A stretch of DNA of 64,000 bases from Caenispirillum salinarum AK4 (GCF_000315795.1 NZ_ANHY01000005.1:1-64000), one strand, 5' to 3'. Positions 17,502-26,690 are shown, counted from the first letter of the stretch. Notes: generated by a model from the letters alone, not told the origin. Program-made: numbers and translations.

Positions 17502-18242
17502 ATGCGCGTTCTTCTGGTCGAAGACGATCCCCATACGGCTAAGTCGGTGGAGCTGATGCTCCGGCGGGAGAACTGGGTCGTGGATTCCACGGACCTGGGC
17601 GAGGACGGCCTGGAAATCGGCCGGTTGTACGATTACGACATCATCATCCTGGACCTGATGCTGCCCGACATGGACGGGCTGGAAGTCATCCGCCGCCTGC
17701 GCCAGGCGGGGGTGGAGACGCCGGTGATGATCCTGTCGGGCCTCAACCAGCCGGAAAAGAAGATCAAGGGCCTGGGCTCGGGCGCTGACGACTACCTGAC
17801 CAAACCCTTCGACACGGGCGAGATGGTGGCGCGCTGCCAGGCCATCGTGCGCCGCGCCAAGGGCCATGCACAGGCCGTGGTGCGCGTGGGCCGGCTGGAG
17901 GTCAACCTGGATGCCCGCACCGTCTGCGTCGACGGCGAACCCCTGCACCTGACCGGCAAGGAATACGGCATCCTGGAACTGCTCGCCCTGCGCAAGGGCT
18001 CGACCCTGACCAAGGAGCAGTTCCTCAACCACCTCTACGGCGGCATCGACGAGCCGGAGCTGAAGATCATCGACGTCTTCATCTGCAAGCTTCGCAAGAA
18101 GCTGACCCAGGCGACCGGCGGCATCAACTACATCGAGACCGTCTGGGGCCGCGGCTACGTTCTGCGCGAGCCCGTCAACCCGGCCGTCACCTCCGGGAAA
18201 GCCGGCGGGGCCGCCACGCGCGAGGCCGCGGCGCGGGCCTGA
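17502..18242 (+). CDS. ctrA: Cell-cycle response regulator CtrA
   Basis: 246 residues. OmpR-type regulator: receiver with the acidic pair Glu7-Asp8-Asp9, phospho-accepting Asp51 ([11 protein letters not shown]) and Lys in TKPFD, then a winged-helix domain with [17 protein letters not shown] and [23 protein letters not shown], the near-invariant recognition region of CtrA. The C-terminal about 20 residues are Ala-rich and variable. CtrA controls division, DNA methylation and flagellar genes, and in many Rhodospirillales mainly motility. ChpT, its phosphate donor in the CckA-ChpT-CtrA relay, is encoded 8 kb away in this window. Confidence 0.96.
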   Translation: MRVLLVEDDPHTAKSVELMLRRENWVVDSTDLGEDGLEIGRLYDYDIIILDLMLPDMDGLEVIRRLRQAGVETPVMILSGLNQPEKKIKGLGSGADDYLTKPFDTGEMVARCQAIVRRAKGHAQAVVRVGRLEVNLDARTVCVDGEPLHLTGKEYGILELLALRKGSTLTKEQFLNHLYGGIDEPELKIIDVFICKLRKKLTQATGGINYIETVWGRGYVLREPVNPAVTSGKAGGAATREAAARA

Positions 18243-18410
18243 GGCGCACGCCTTCCGACAAATGATCTTTCGGCATGCGCCGGTTCCGCCGGCGTAAATG
18301 CCGTCGCGCGTGATCCGGCAACACGAAGGCCCCGTAACGTTTGCAATCGCGATGACGACACCGGGTGGCCACCCCTGTTCCCGCGTCAACCGAACAGAGA
18401 GGCATCGACC

Positions 18411-18905
18411 ATGACCTTCGTGACCGCCCTGCGCGCCGCCGCCATTGCGGCGCCCATCGCGCTGTTCGCCGCCCTGCCTGCCAAGGCCGCCGACATCGTC
18501 GACACCGCCGCCGGCAACGAGTCCTTTTCCACCCTGGTCGCGGCCGTGAAGGCTGCCGGCCTCGTGGAGACGCTGAAGGGCGAAGGCCCCTTCACTGTTT
18601 TCGCGCCGACCAACGAAGCGTTCGAGAAACTTCCCGAGGGCACGGTGGAAACGCTGCTCAAGCCCGAGAACAAGCAGCAGTTGACCGACATCCTCACCTA
18701 CCACGTGATCCCCGGCAAGGTGATGTCGGGCGACATCGAGGGTGAGATGATGGTGGAGACCGTCAACGGCGCCGAACTGAAGGTCGCCGCCACCGACGGC
18801 GGCGTGATGATCGGCGACGCCATGGTCACCCAAGCCGACCTGGAGGCCGACAACGGCGTCATCCACGTCATCGACACCGTGGTGATGCCGCCCGAGAGCA
18901 TGTAA
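18411..18905 (+). CDS. Exported fasciclin-domain protein
   Basis: 164 residues with a signal peptide (cleavage after AKA, about 26) and a single FAS1 domain. Both conserved FAS1 boxes are visible: [20 protein letters not shown] and [14 protein letters not shown], with the central YHVIPGKV. Bacterial FAS1 proteins are secreted adhesion or surface proteins; the exact role is unknown. AGAGAGG precedes the start. A terminator follows, so it is a single-gene unit. Confidence 0.92.
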   Translation: MTFVTALRAAAIAAPIALFAALPAKAADIVDTAAGNESFSTLVAAVKAAGLVETLKGEGPFTVFAPTNEAFEKLPEGTVETLLKPENKQQLTDILTYHVIPGKVMSGDIEGEMMVETVNGAELKVAATDGGVMIGDAMVTQADLEADNGVIHVIDTVVMPPESM

Positions 18906-18931
18906 GGACCGGCCGACCGCCCCGGATGACG

Positions 18932-18962
18932 GAGCCCGCCGTGATGCCACGGCGGGCTCTTT
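18932..18962 (+). terminator. Terminator-like hairpin after the fasciclin gene
   Basis: A perfect 12-bp stem GAGCCCGCCGTG / CACGGCGGGCTC with loop ATGC is followed by only three or four T. It also sits at the end of the decayed HEPN gene on the other strand. Confidence 0.7.
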
Positions 18963-18966
18963 CCAT

Positions 18967-19361
18967 TCAGCGGTTGATGCCAAGCATATCGACAACCCGA
19001 TCCCGCGCCGTCCGCACCTCTTCGATCCAAGAGAAGACATCCGCGATGGACGGGTCCGGCGGCGCGTCGGCCTGCGGATAGCGGAACGCCACCCCAAGGT
19101 ATGTGAATCGCTCAAGCGGAATCAGGATTTACCGCACCGGACTGTCCGAAGGAAGCCTGTCGCACAGCGCTTAGATGTCATGGGTGCGTGGAGGCACCAG
19201 TCCGTGTTCGGCAATCGCCGCCTTTACCAGTTTCTCGGCCCCCTGCTGGACATGATAGGCAGATCCCCTGCGCTTGGTGCTGGCCCCGTTGCGCCGTTCA
19301 ACGCCATCCGCAGGTCATCCTCGGCAACGCCGAGCCATGCCATTGCCGCCTGATGGGCCAT
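18967..19361 (-). pseudogene. Decayed HEPN-domain toxin gene
   Basis: The frame opening at ATG 19361 reads MAHQAAMAWLGVAEDDLRMA, a typical HEPN start, then shifts frame around 19280-19330. The continuing frame gives AYHVQQGAEKLVKAAI and LVPPRTHDI, meets TAA at 19171-19173 and another TAA at 19129-19131, and runs on through LERFTYLGVAFRYP to a final stop at 18967. All parts fit one MNT-associated HEPN protein of about 130 residues. A frameshift plus two in-frame stops mean no functional product. It follows the MNT partner by 16 bases. Confidence 0.8.
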
Positions 19362-19377
19362 GGACCCGGACCCGCTC

Positions 19378-19682
19378 CTACGTCGCCGTATGATTGAGAA
19401 GGCCGGCCATGTGCTTTCCGCGTTCATGTGCGGTCCGTCGGCAGGGCACGATGTCGACGCCCAGCCCCGCCTCGCGCCGAACGCGCGCCGTGTCCTGCCA
19501 CGCCTGCTGGATGTCGCGATCATCCGGCGCCACCACCGGAAAATCATAATCGCTGTCGGGCCGGGCGTCGCCACGGGCGCGGGAGCCGAACAGCCATACC
19601 GCTACGGGCTGGAAGACCGCCACGATGCGGTCCACCAGCGTCTTCAGAACGGATCATCCGTCGGCGGTGCGTGCGTCGTCAT
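19378..19682 (-). pseudogene. Decayed MNT nucleotidyltransferase antitoxin gene
   Basis: From ATG 19682 the frame reads MTTHAPPTDDPF and stops at 19644. One base out of frame it resumes as LKTLVDRIVAVFQPVAVWLF. The nucleotidyltransferase motif GSRARGDARPDSDYDF is intact, followed by VDIVPC and a stop at 19378 that appears to cut off the last residues. A single missing base near 19647 explains the break. MNT enzymes act as antitoxins by adenylylating HEPN toxins. A short protein from the internal GTG at 19635 (85 residues) could still be made. Confidence 0.78.
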
Positions 19683-19696
19683 GGCGCCAGAATAGC

Positions 19697-19730
19697 ATGA
19701 CGGCGCCGCCTGGGAAGACGGCGCCGTCAT
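19697..19730. repeat. Perfect 12-bp inverted repeat downstream of cheR
   Basis: ATGACGGCGCCG and CGGCGCCGTCAT are separated by 10 bases. It lies after the cheR stop on the minus strand and could be the terminator of the chemotaxis transcript, although no T tract follows on either strand. Confidence 0.5.
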
Positions 19731-19758
19731 GACGTCTCTACGGCCTGCGCCGCCGGAC

Positions 19759-20610
19759 TTAGCTGCCGGTGCCCAGCGACGGAGCGCCGGCGGGGGCGCC
19801 CGGTTTGTTGACGGCGTAAACGCCGCGCTGGCCGGGGATCGGCTTGAACTTGTCGGAAATGCCCAGCACCGTCTCGGCGCCGCCAAGATAGAGCACGCCG
19901 TCGTCGGTCAGCTGCCGGGACATGTTTTCCAGCACCTTGCCCTTCGTCGCCTGGTCGAAGTAGATCAGCACGTTGCGGCAGAAGATGACGTCGAAGGTGC
20001 CCAGCGCCTTCAGGTCCGACAGCAGGTTCCACTCCTTGTACTGCACCATGGCGCGCAGCGAGGGATCGATCTCCCACTGGTCTTCCTTCTTCTTGAAGTA
20101 CTTGACCATGAGCTGGATCGGCAGGCCGCGCTGCACCTCGAACTGCGAGTACAGGCCGGCGCGGGCCTTCTGCAGGACCTCGCGGCTGATGTCGGTGCCG
20201 ACGATGTCGATGCGCCAGCCCGGCATCTTGGCCGCCGCTTCCTTCAGGATGATCGCCAGCGAGTACGGCTCCTGCCCCGACGAGGCCGCGGCACACCAGA
20301 TGCGGAAGCTTTTCTTGCTGGCGCGGGCCTTCAGCAGGTTCGGCAGCACCACGTCGCGGAACTGCTCGAACGGCTTCATGTCGCGAAAGAAGAACGACTC
20401 GTTGGTCGTCATGGCCTCGGTCACGTCCTGGGCCAGCGACTCGTCGCGCCGGCGCAGCTGCGCCACCAGTTCCTCCAGCCCCTTGAAGCCGCGCTTGCGG
20501 GCGACCGGCATCAGCCGGCTCTCCAGCAGGTAGGACTTGTCCTTGGTGAGAACCAGCCCGGACCGCGTCTTGAGCATCTGGGCGACGTAGTCGAAATCGT
20601 CCGGCTTCAT
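19759..20610 (-). CDS. cheR: Chemotaxis protein methyltransferase CheR
   Basis: 283 residues. The N-terminal CheR domain includes MTTNESFFFRD, and the SAM-binding domain shows RIWCAAASSGQEPYSLAII, DIVGTDIS and DVIFCRNVLIYFD. All are diagnostic for CheR, which methylates glutamates of chemoreceptors with S-adenosylmethionine. ATG 20610 lies one base after the cheB stop, so the two are translationally coupled. The C-terminus has a short Ala/Pro/Gly tail. Confidence 0.96.
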   Translation of the reverse strand: MKPDDFDYVAQMLKTRSGLVLTKDKSYLLESRLMPVARKRGFKGLEELVAQLRRRDESLAQDVTEAMTTNESFFFRDMKPFEQFRDVVLPNLLKARASKKSFRIWCAAASSGQEPYSLAIILKEAAAKMPGWRIDIVGTDISREVLQKARAGLYSQFEVQRGLPIQLMVKYFKKKEDQWEIDPSLRAMVQYKEWNLLSDLKALGTFDVIFCRNVLIYFDQATKGKVLENMSRQLTDDGVLYLGGAETVLGISDKFKPIPGQRGVYAVNKPGAPAGAPSLGTGS

Positions 20611-20611
20611 G

Positions 20612-21796
20612 TCACACCCGCCTGTTGGCGATCTTGTGGAGGTAAGGGGCGATGTCGGACAGCGGGAGCACCGCGCTGCACGCCCCGCCCTGCGCCGTGG
20701 CGCCGGGCATGCCCCAAACCACGCTGGTCGCCTCGTCCTGCGCGACGACGGTGCCACCCGCGTCGGCGATGATCTTGCCGCCCTTGGCCCCGTCGGCGCC
20801 CATGCCGGTCAGCACCACGGCCAGCGCACGGCGGCCGTAGACCTTCGCCACGGAACGGAACATCGGGTCCACCGCCGGGCGGCAGAAGTTTTCCGGCGGC
20901 GCCTGGTTGAGCGTCAGCACGCGGTTCGTGCCCTTGCTCTCCACCAGCATGTGGTAGTCGCCCGGCGCGATGTAGACGACGCCCGGCTTCAGCACCTCGC
21001 CGTTCTCGGCCTCCTTGGCGGTCAGCCCGGCCAGGCGGTTGATGTGCTCGGCCAGGATGGTGGTGAAGGTGGCCGGCATGTGCTGGGTGATGATGATCGG
21101 CTGCTGCACGCCGCCGCACTTGCGCAAGCCCCCAAGCAGGTTGAACAGCGCCTGCGGACCGCCGGTCGAGGACCCGATCGCGATGATGTCGGGACGCTCC
21201 TTCGACGGCTCGCGCAGCACGATGTTGGCACCGGCCTGATGCAGCGAAGGCTGGCCGGCCGATCGCGGGGTGGCGGCCGGTGCGGCGGCGGCGCGCGGCG
21301 CCGGCGAGGCCACCCGCGGCGTGCCGCCCGAGGCCTTGCGCGCGGCGGCGCCCAGCGCCTTGACCTTGGCCACCAGTTCGGCCTTGAAGTCCTGACCGCC
21401 CGTCAACTCGCGCGAGGACGACGGCTTGGTCACGTATTCCGAGGCGCCGGCCTCCAGCGCCTTCATGCTGATTTCGGCGTTGCGCAGGGTCAGGGTCGAC
21501 GACATGACGATCTTGACCTTCGGCGCCTTCTTCAGCAGAAGCGGCAGCGCCGTGATGCCGTCCATGACGGGCATTTCAATGTCGAGGACGATGACTTCCA
21601 CATCGTGCCGGTCCAGCGCCTGCACGGCAGCCTGGCCGTTGCCGACCGACGCGATCACGGTGATGGCCGGGTCACTCTCCAGGATGCGCGTCTCCAGGCC
21701 TCGCACCACGGCGGAGTCGTCGACGACCATCACGCGGAACGGCTCGGACTGTGCGCTCGCGGACCGCGCGGTTCCGGCACCCTGGCTTAACGACAA
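20612..21796 (-). CDS. cheB: Chemotaxis response regulator protein-glutamate methylesterase CheB
   Basis: 394 residues. N-terminal receiver with VDDS and phospho-accepting Asp72 (VLDIEMPVMDG), an Ala/Pro-rich linker (about 150-190), and a methylesterase domain with the catalytic set Ser in GSSTGGPQ, His in ITQHMP and Asp in LTGMGADG. The start appears to be TTG at 21796, 8 bases after GGGGGA. No ATG is available before the receiver core except inside it. It lies between cheY and cheR. Confidence 0.95.
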   Translation of the reverse strand: MSLSQGAGTARSASAQSEPFRVMVVDDSAVVRGLETRILESDPAITVIASVGNGQAAVQALDRHDVEVIVLDIEMPVMDGITALPLLLKKAPKVKIVMSSTLTLRNAEISMKALEAGASEYVTKPSSSRELTGGQDFKAELVAKVKALGAAARKASGGTPRVASPAPRAAAAPAATPRSAGQPSLHQAGANIVLREPSKERPDIIAIGSSTGGPQALFNLLGGLRKCGGVQQPIIITQHMPATFTTILAEHINRLAGLTAKEAENGEVLKPGVVYIAPGDYHMLVESKGTNRVLTLNQAPPENFCRPAVDPMFRSVAKVYGRRALAVVLTGMGADGAKGGKIIADAGGTVVAQDEATSVVWGMPGATAQGGACSAVLPLSDIAPYLHKIANRRV

Positions 21797-21840
21797 TGCA
21801 ACAATCCCCCAAAAATAAGAGCGTCGGCCGATCGGCCCCG

Positions 21841-22209
21841 TTAGTCGAGCAGCCCGACCTGGGCGAACTTCGCCTGCAGGATTTCGCTGTCGAAGGGCTT
21901 CATGATGTATTCGTTGGCGCCGGCCTCGATGGCTTCCTGGATATGCTCGATGTCGTTCTCCGTCGTGCAGAAGACGACCACCGGCTTGTCGCCACCCGGC
22001 AGCTTGCGCAGCTCGCGCAGGTAGTCGATGCCGTTCATGACCGGCATGTTCCAGTCGAGCAGAACGGCGTCGGGCATTTCGGCCTTGCAGGCGTCCAGGG
22101 CCTGCTGGCCGTCCTCGGCCTCCACCGTGGCGAACTCCAGCTCCGAGAGGATCTTCTTCGCCACCATGCGAATGACCTTGGAGTCATCGACGATCAGACA
22201 AGACTTCAT
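21841..22209 (-). CDS. cheY: CheY-type single-domain response regulator
   Basis: 122 residues, receiver only. Acidic pair VDDS (Asp8-Asp9), phospho-accepting Asp52 (LLDWNMPVMNG), Thr in FCTTEND and Lys in MKPFD. This TEND/EYIMKPFD pattern is typical of alphaproteobacterial CheY proteins of the first chemotaxis operon. Phosphorylated by the adjacent CheA, it would act on the flagellar switch. 44 bases separate it from cheB. Confidence 0.94.
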   Translation of the reverse strand: MKSCLIVDDSKVIRMVAKKILSELEFATVEAEDGQQALDACKAEMPDAVLLDWNMPVMNGIDYLRELRKLPGGDKPVVVFCTTENDIEHIQEAIEAGANEYIMKPFDSEILQAKFAQVGLLD

Positions 22210-22415
22210 GCCAGCACTTCCACCCCTGGATGATCTCCGCCGCCGCGGCGGTGGCTTTGGACCTAAACCGAACGAGGGAGACTTAACGCCACAACCGCCG
22301 GTCCCGTCAAGCCGTAGGGCTTTTTGTGCACCATCGTGGGCCGGCCTTGCCTCTCCCCTCGCAAAGCCCGACGCATCATAAGGAAAAGCCCGTGAAAAAC
22401 GCAACCTCGGCGTGA

Positions 22416-22441
22416 GCGGGACGGACGATTGACCGTCCCGC
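22416..22441 (-). promoter_or_regulatory. Hairpin between cheA and cheY
   Basis: A 9-bp inverted repeat (GCGGGACGG / CCGTCCCGC) with an 8-base loop lies just after the cheA stop on the minus strand, without a T tract. It may be an RNA-stabilising or attenuating structure inside the operon. Confidence 0.4.
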
Positions 22442-22450
22442 CCGCCGGGA

Positions 22451-25429
22451 TCACGAACGGCTGCCCAGCGTCGCCTTCAGGGTTTCCAGAAGGGCGTCGC
22501 GGTCGAACTTGGTCACGTAGTCGTCGAACCCGACCTGGCGGCCGCGCTCGAAATCCTTCTGAGTCGCATGGCTGGACAGCGCCACCATGGGCAGGTCGGC
22601 CCAGCGGCCGTCGGCCCGCACGGCCTCGGCGAACCCGAAGCCGTCCATGCCGGGCATCTCGATGTCGCTGATGATGGCATCGAAGTCGTGCCCCTGCTCG
22701 CGCATCTCGAGGGCCCGCTGCGGTCCGTCCACCGAAGTGACGTCATAGCCCGCGACGCTCAGCAGCGGCGTCAGCAGGTTGCGGAAGAACGGGCTGTCAT
22801 CCACCAGCAGCACGCGCTTCTTGCCGCTTGCCAGCGACGGTGCCGATTCGTCCGGATTGCCGAACCAGTCGCCGAACGCCTGGGTCAGGTAGTAGCCCGT
22901 ATCGATGACGTCGGTGGCCTTCTCGCCGATGATGGCGGTGCCGATGACGCCCGGCTTGTCGGCCTTCAACTCCACCTTCAGGCGGTCTTCCACGATATCG
23001 ACGATCTCGTCGACCACCAGACCCATGCTGCGGTCGCGGTCCGAGAACACCAGCACCGGCTGGCGGCCCTCGTCGGGGATCTCGTAGCCCTGGTTCACGG
23101 TCACCAGCGGCATGAGCTGGCCGCGGTACTGCACCACCGGCTTGCCGTAGGAGTGCTCGACGGTCGCGCAGTCCACTTCCTCCAGGCGTGCGACCAGGGC
23201 CAGCGGCACGGCCTTGAGGTCCTTGCCGCCGGCGCGGAACACCAGCAGAGAGGTGCGGTCGTCGCCGCGCGCGTCGTGCTGCGCCGTGCTCTCGGCCGCC
23301 GTGCCCGTGCCCATGGTGACCTCGCCGGTCGCCGTGGCGATGCCGTTGGGGTCCAGGATCATGATGACCGAGCCGTCACCCAGGATGGTGTTGCCCGAGA
23401 ACATGCTGATGTGACGCAGGATCGGCGCCACCGGCTTGACGACGATTTCCTCGGTGTCGAACACGCGGTCGACGATAATGCCGAAGGTGTAGGTGCCCAC
23501 CTGGGTGACCACGATGAAGGTCTCGGCGATGTCGCCGTCGGCGTTGGTCGCGGCGCCGACCTTGTCCAGCGCCGACCCATTGCCCTTGCCCTTGCCCTTG
23601 CCCTTGGCCTGTCCGGCCGGCACGCCGTCGTGGGCGTCGATGAGGTCCTCGACCTCCTCGTGCACGGTCTTTTTGCGCAGCTTGAGCAGGTTGCCCAGCG
23701 ACACCAGGGGCAGCAGGCGGTCGCGCAGGCGCAGCACCGGCGCGTCCGAGATCATCTCGATGCCGGTCTCGCTGTTCTTGGTGACGCGCACCAGTTCCAG
23801 CACGCTGATCTGCGGAATGGCGAAGCGTTCGTGCGCGCACTCGACGATGAGCGCAGAGACGATGGCCAGCGTCAGCGGAATCTTGATGGTGAAGGTCGAC
23901 CCCTTGCCCGGCCAGGTCTTCAGCTCCACCGTGCCGCCGATGCGCTCGATGTTGGTGCGCACCACGTCCATGCCGACGCCGCGGCCCGAGACACTGGTGA
24001 CCTTCTCGGCCGTCGACAGGCCCGCCTTGAAGATGAACTGCGCGACCTGCTGGTCGGTCAGGTTGTCCATCTCCGCTTCGGTCGCCAAGCCGTTCATGAT
24101 GGCCTTGTCGCGGATCTTGTCGATGTTCAGGCCGCGGCCGTCATCGCTGATCTCGATGATGATGTGGCCGCCTTCGTGATAGGCGTTCAGCTTCACCACG
24201 CCCGTCTCGGGCTTTCCGGCGGCGATGCGGCCCTCGGTGTCCTCCAGCCCGTGGTCGGCGGAGTTGCGGACCATGTGGGTCAGCGGGTCCTTGATCAGCT
24301 CCAGCACCTGGCGGTCGAGTTCGGTCTCGGCGCCGTACATCTGAAGGTCGATCTTCTTGCCCATTTCAATGGACAGGTCGCGGACGATTCGCGGCAGCTT
24401 GGCCCAGGCATTGCCGATCGGCTGCATGCGCGTCTTCATCACGCCTTCCTGCAGGTCCGACGTGATGTGCGACAGGCGCTGCAGCGGCGCCGTGAATTCG
24501 CTGTCATCGCGGCCGCGCACCATCTGCAGCAGCTGGTTGCGCGTCAGCACCAGCTCGGACACCAAGGTCATCAGGTTCTCCAGCAGCTCCACCGACACGC
24601 GGATGGACTGGCTGGCGATGGACGGCTCGGACCCCTTCTTCTCGGGTCCGGCACCGCCGCCACCGCCGGCGCCCTGCTTGGCCGGCGGCTGGGCGGCCTT
24701 GGCGGGCGGCTTGGCCGCCGGCGCCGGAGGCTTGGCCTCGGACTTCTGTTCCTTCTTGGCCTCTTCCTTGGGCGGAGGCGCGGCCGCGGCGCCTTCCTTG
24801 GCGGCCGCTTCCTTCTCCATCTCGGCGGCCATTTCGGCGGCGAGTTCGTCCTCGGACGCCGCCTTCTTGCCCGACGCCGTCGCGGCCTCCACCTCGGCCA
24901 GAAGCTCGGCGGCCACGGGGAAGCCGGCATCCGACAGAACCGGCCCGCCGCCGGCCTCGTCCCCGCCGGCATCGGCGGCGGCATCGTCGCCCGCGCCGCC
25001 CTCGGGTTCGGCGGAGGCGCCGACGTCCTCGCCCGCCTGATGCTCTTCCAGGCGGCCCTCGGCGGCGGCGTTCAGCTGCGTCTTGAGGTCCTCGTCGGTC
25101 CCCTCGGGCTCCTGCTCGGTCTGCTCGAGGTGGGCCAGGATTTCCTTGATGCGGTCGATGGACGTGAGGATGAGCGTCACCGCCGCCGGCGTGACCTCAA
25201 GCTCGCCATCGCGGAACTTGCCCAGCACGTTCTCGGCGGCGTGCGCCAGGCTTTCCAGGCGCGGCAGGCCGAGGAACCCGCAGGTGCCCTTGATGGTGTG
25301 CACCAGGCGGAAGATGTTGGAGAGGATGTCCCGGTCGTTCGGGTTCTGCTCCAGGTTCACGAGTTCCACGTCGAGCGTGCTGAGGCTTTCCGACGTTTCC
25401 GTCAAAAATTCACTGAGCAGATCATCCAT
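22451..25429 (-). CDS. cheA: Hybrid chemotaxis histidine kinase CheA with two CheW domains and a C-terminal receiver
   Basis: 992 residues from ATG 25429 (GGGAGAAAGAG before it). HPt domain with phospho-accepting His44 (RLVHTIKGTCGFLGL); a long Ala/Glu/Pro/Lys linker (about 140-330); dimerisation helices; a kinase domain with HMVRNSADHGLE (N box), ISDDGRGLNIDKIRDKA and SGRGVGMDVVRTNI; a first CheW-like domain interrupted by a Gly-Lys repeat (KGKGKGKGNG); a second CheW-like domain; and a receiver with Asp922 (ISDIEMPGMDG). No P2 CheY-binding domain is obvious. Classical CheA lacks the second CheW and the receiver. No separate cheW lies in this block. Confidence 0.95.
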   Translation of the reverse strand: MDDLLSEFLTETSESLSTLDVELVNLEQNPNDRDILSNIFRLVHTIKGTCGFLGLPRLESLAHAAENVLGKFRDGELEVTPAAVTLILTSIDRIKEILAHLEQTEQEPEGTDEDLKTQLNAAAEGRLEEHQAGEDVGASAEPEGGAGDDAAADAGGDEAGGGPVLSDAGFPVAAELLAEVEAATASGKKAASEDELAAEMAAEMEKEAAAKEGAAAAPPPKEEAKKEQKSEAKPPAPAAKPPAKAAQPPAKQGAGGGGGAGPEKKGSEPSIASQSIRVSVELLENLMTLVSELVLTRNQLLQMVRGRDDSEFTAPLQRLSHITSDLQEGVMKTRMQPIGNAWAKLPRIVRDLSIEMGKKIDLQMYGAETELDRQVLELIKDPLTHMVRNSADHGLEDTEGRIAAGKPETGVVKLNAYHEGGHIIIEISDDGRGLNIDKIRDKAIMNGLATEAEMDNLTDQQVAQFIFKAGLSTAEKVTSVSGRGVGMDVVRTNIERIGGTVELKTWPGKGSTFTIKIPLTLAIVSALIVECAHERFAIPQISVLELVRVTKNSETGIEMISDAPVLRLRDRLLPLVSLGNLLKLRKKTVHEEVEDLIDAHDGVPAGQAKGKGKGKGNGSALDKVGAATNADGDIAETFIVVTQVGTYTFGIIVDRVFDTEEIVVKPVAPILRHISMFSGNTILGDGSVIMILDPNGIATATGEVTMGTGTAAESTAQHDARGDDRTSLLVFRAGGKDLKAVPLALVARLEEVDCATVEHSYGKPVVQYRGQLMPLVTVNQGYEIPDEGRQPVLVFSDRDRSMGLVVDEIVDIVEDRLKVELKADKPGVIGTAIIGEKATDVIDTGYYLTQAFGDWFGNPDESAPSLASGKKRVLLVDDSPFFRNLLTPLLSVAGYDVTSVDGPQRALEMREQGHDFDAIISDIEMPGMDGFGFAEAVRADGRWADLPMVALSSHATQKDFERGRQVGFDDYVTKFDRDALLETLKATLGSRS

Positions 25430-25621
25430 TCTCTTTCTCCCGTCAGGCAGCCCGCGTTCCGTGCGCGGATCCACCAGCGCGCGTGGCGTCCCACGACCCT
25501 TCCACCTTCCCGTGCCGGAGCCCGGCAGGACGGGGCGTTCCTGGCAAATTTCGGATGGGAACGCTACCACTTCTCGCCCGCCCATAGAAGCGCTCTTTAC
25601 GCATGAAGTGGTATGCCGGCA

Positions 25622-26263
25622 TCAGCCGTCGGGCAGCGGCAGAGTCCCGGTCAGGCGCACGCCGCCGGCGATCTCGGCGTAGGCGACCTGCCCCCCGCGC
25701 TGACGGGCCAGGGCGCCGACCAGCCAGCCCTGCACCGTGCGCGGTCCGAGGCCCTCGGGCGCGCCGGCCACGGCCTCGGCCAGCCCCTGCTCGGCACGGG
25801 CGCCGCGGCCGGTGGCCTCGGCGGTCATGACCACGGTCGCGCCCGGCTCGACCGTGACGGTCAGCGCCGTCGGGGCCAGCGCCGCGTCATGGGCGACCAG
25901 TGCCAGGTTCAGCAGCACCTGAAGGTCGTCGGCCGGCAGGCGCGTCAGCGTTTCGGGGGCCGGCGGCACGACGGTGGTACGGGTCGCCACCCAGCCCTGA
26001 ATCAGCCGGGGAACATCGGCGGCCTCCAGCGCGCCGCCCAGGCCGAAAGCGGCCCGCAGGGTGCGCAGGCGCAGGCTCGCCGCCGCCGCGCTGTCGGTCA
26101 GCAGGCCAAGCGTTTCGGCGTCCACCATGGCCGGATCGCCGCCCATCAGCTCCGCCCCGTTGGCCACGGCGCCCACCGGCGCGGCCATGTCGTGGCACAG
26201 CCGTGTGCACAAGAGTCGGGCCAGAAGAAGAGGATCAAGCTGGTCGGGATGCGGGTCGTTCAT
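25622..26263 (-). CDS. chpT: ChpT-like histidine phosphotransferase
   Basis: 213 residues. The N-terminal helix holds LLARLLCTRLCHDMAAPVGA with candidate phospho-His24, matching the ChpT/Hpt-transferase family (CSRLCHDLxSPxGA). A weak Bergerat-like ATPase-type fold without nucleotide motifs follows. In Caulobacter ChpT passes phosphate from CckA to CtrA and CpdR. Here it sits about 190 bases upstream of cheA on the same strand, which is unusual and suggests co-expression with chemotaxis. An alternative is a CheA-dedicated phosphotransferase. Confidence 0.85.
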   Translation of the reverse strand: MNDPHPDQLDPLLLARLLCTRLCHDMAAPVGAVANGAELMGGDPAMVDAETLGLLTDSAAAASLRLRTLRAAFGLGGALEAADVPRLIQGWVATRTTVVPPAPETLTRLPADDLQVLLNLALVAHDAALAPTALTVTVEPGATVVMTAEATGRGARAEQGLAEAVAGAPEGLGPRTVQGWLVGALARQRGGQVAYAEIAGGVRLTGTLPLPDG

Positions 26264-26384
26264 GGAAACCCCATATCGGGACTGACGTTGACCTGTTGAG
26301 GACCTGCCGCGAAAGGCCCCGGAAACGCTAGCGTTTCTCCGCCCCGCCGGCAACCGCAGGACAGACTGTTACAGGAGGTGCCCC

Positions 26385-26579
26385 ATGTTCACCGATTTCG
26401 TTCCCGGCGTCTTCGTGCGCCATCCCGGCCAGCCCGACTGGGGCATCGGCCAGGTGCAGTCGGCCGTCGGCTCGCGCGTGACCGTCAACTTCGAGAACGC
26501 CGGCAAGCGCACCATCAACACCATCGTCGTGGACCTTGAACAGGTGACCGAGGACGACACCACCCTGCCCCACCACTGA
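26385..26579 (+). CDS. DUF3553 family protein
   Basis: 64 residues: MFTDFVPGVFVRHPGQPDWG then IGQVQSAVGSRVTVNFENAGK, the DUF3553 pattern (a small SH3-like beta barrel also seen next to UvrD/CarD-type domains). An excellent ribosome binding site, ACAGGAGG, precedes the ATG. It is divergent from chpT. Function of stand-alone members is unknown; nucleic-acid binding is a guess from related barrels. Confidence 0.9.
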   Translation: MFTDFVPGVFVRHPGQPDWGIGQVQSAVGSRVTVNFENAGKRTINTIVVDLEQVTEDDTTLPHH

Positions 26580-26690
26580 CCGGCGCCCGCCGCGCGCACC
26601 GGAGCCGCGCGCCCACCATACTTGGCCCGGCCGGTTTCCGTACCGAATGCCGTCCGGGAGCGGCCCTTTCGCTTTGCGCGCAGGGGTGGC

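Noticed and set aside
18270-18300. GGCATGCGCCGG / CCGGCGTAAATGCC hairpin after ctrA as a terminator
   Set aside because: Stem interrupted and no T tract on either strand.
19635-19682. Reading the MNT gene as intact from its internal GTG
   Set aside because: The upstream ATG frame and the residues LKTLVDRIV in the other frame show a one-base break; an internal start would remove the first helix.
22568-25606. About 1000-codon open frame on the plus strand opposite cheA
   Set aside because: Low-complexity His/Gly/Arg composition without domains, and cheA is unmistakable on the other strand.
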